A DNA stretch of 64,000 nt from Chelatococcus composti. GTDB taxonomy: Bacteria > Pseudomonadota > Alphaproteobacteria > Rhizobiales > Beijerinckiaceae. The notes below the pieces were generated by a model. That model was not told the DNA's origin and did no database searches. It saw only the letters and a list, made by a program, of their open reading frames with translations. The position numbers and the translations under genes are program-made. The stretch covers positions 248,001 through 312,000 of the forward strand of contig NZ_JACHEH010000003.1 in the NCBI RefSeq assembly GCF_014201415.1. The letters run 5' to 3'. Below, piece after piece: positions 63,455 to 64,000 of this stretch. Each line of letters begins with the position of its first letter. Position 1 is the first letter of the stretch.

Positions 63455-64000
63455 ATGCATGGCATGATCCAGACATTCCGAAGCATCGCCGTCGCGCTTC
63501 TTGCGGCGACTGCGGCCATCACCTTCACGCCCCAGGCCGTGCGCGCGCAGGATGCCGCCGAGCTGTTCGTGCGCCTCAACCGCCTCGAAGGCCAGGTGCG
63601 GGAGCTTTCGGGCCAGGTCGAGCAGCTGCAGCACCAGAACCGGCAGCTCATGCAGACCCTGCAACGCTTCCAGGAAGACGTGGAGTTCCGCTTCCAGGAG
63701 GGCAGCGGTGGCCGGTCCGGCGCCACGCCGCGCCCGCAGCCTGCGCCGGCGCCTGCGCCCGCCCCTCCGCAGCGTCGCGGCGATGCCTTCGACCCGTCGG
63801 CGGCGCCTGGCGCGCCGGGGGCTCCGCGCAGGCTCGGCGAGCTTCCGGTCAACACGGCCAACAGCGCCACGGGCGGGGTCGCCATCATCGGCGACGATCC
63901 GACACCGGGGGCGGGTACGCCGCTCGACATCAACTCGCTGGCGCGGGAGGTCACGGGCGCCGCGCCGGTGCCGCGCAGCGGCCCGAGCATCGCTGCCACG
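63455..64000 (+). CDS. cpoB: Cell division coordinator CpoB (YbgF), N-terminal part
   Basis: First 182 residues of a CpoB/YbgF homologue, cut by the right window edge. A signal peptide ends in AVRAQ (about residue 32). A coiled-coil trimerisation segment follows (LNRLEGQVRELSGQVEQLQH) and then a Pro/Ala-rich linker. The C-terminal TPR domain should lie beyond the window. ATGs at 63455 and 63464 are both possible. CpoB ties Tol-Pal energised constriction to peptidoglycan synthesis. Confidence 0.9.
   Translation, partial: MHGMIQTFRSIAVALLAATAAITFTPQAVRAQDAAELFVRLNRLEGQVRELSGQVEQLQHQNRQLMQTLQRFQEDVEFRFQEGSGGRSGATPRPQPAPAPAPAPPQRRGDAFDPSAAPGAPGAPRRLGELPVNTANSATGGVAIIGDDPTPGAGTPLDINSLAREVTGAAPVPRSGPSIAAT

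Overview
The window is high-GC alphaproteobacterial chromosome, most likely from the order Hyphomicrobiales (Rhizobiales). The evidence is gene content and order: split-alpha transhydrogenase (pntAA-pntAB-pntB) behind an aa3-oxidase subunit IV gene, trcR (DUF1013), a DUF1192-rcdA neighbourhood with a perfect CtrA box, zapA-6S RNA-5-FCL, petP-petR-kinase, ruvCAB-ybgC and tolQRAB-pal-cpoB. It is a dense housekeeping region. I see no insertion sequence, prophage, CRISPR array, tRNA or rRNA, and no clear foreign block.

Layout. 0-7.5 kb: a sigma-54 response regulator cut by the left edge, M3 oligoendopeptidase, AarF/ABC1 kinase, oxidase subunit IV and proton-translocating transhydrogenase, closed by a strong terminator. 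7.5-17.1 kb: TPR lipoprotein, ribosomal protein S21, purEK, two small YdcH proteins, an acyl-CoA synthetase, a glycerophosphodiesterase, a TauE-type permease and propionyl-CoA synthetase. 17.2-20.3 kb: a cell-cycle neighbourhood (trcR, YciI-like, DUF1192, CtrA box, a candidate small RNA, rcdA, rpmE). 20.5-33.3 kb: an ABC exporter facing a long minus-strand run that reads tkt, gap, membrane hypothetical, pgk, fba, ThiE-like, Sel1 protein, IMPase, and a MotA/MotB-like stator pair.

33.5-40.6 kb: DUF4164, zapA, 6S RNA, 5-formyl-THF cyclo-ligase, YmdB-like phosphoesterase, yebC, an EamA transporter, ruvCAB and ybgC. 40.7-58.7 kb: TetR regulator, ychF, pth, rplY, a large MscS channel, prs, uvrC, pgsA-moaD-moaE, ilvE, petP-petR-histidine kinase, csaA, a COQ9-like TetR protein, proC, ybjN and DUF2852. 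59-64 kb: tolQ-tolR-tolA-tolB-pal-cpoB, the envelope-constriction machine, with cpoB cut by the right edge.

The most interesting item is between DUF1192 and rcdA. A perfect TTAA-N7-TTAA CtrA site sits at the -35 position of a plausible promoter. It is followed by about 90 nt that fold into three consecutive stem-loops, the last a textbook terminator, with pyrimidine CUCCU/CUCCC stretches outside the stems. This looks like a CtrA-controlled trans-acting small RNA. Other points worth a second look: the MotAB-like stator pair, a ThiE-like protein lacking canonical active-site residues, competing hairpins upstream of prs, and separation of ybgC from tolQ by about 18 kb.
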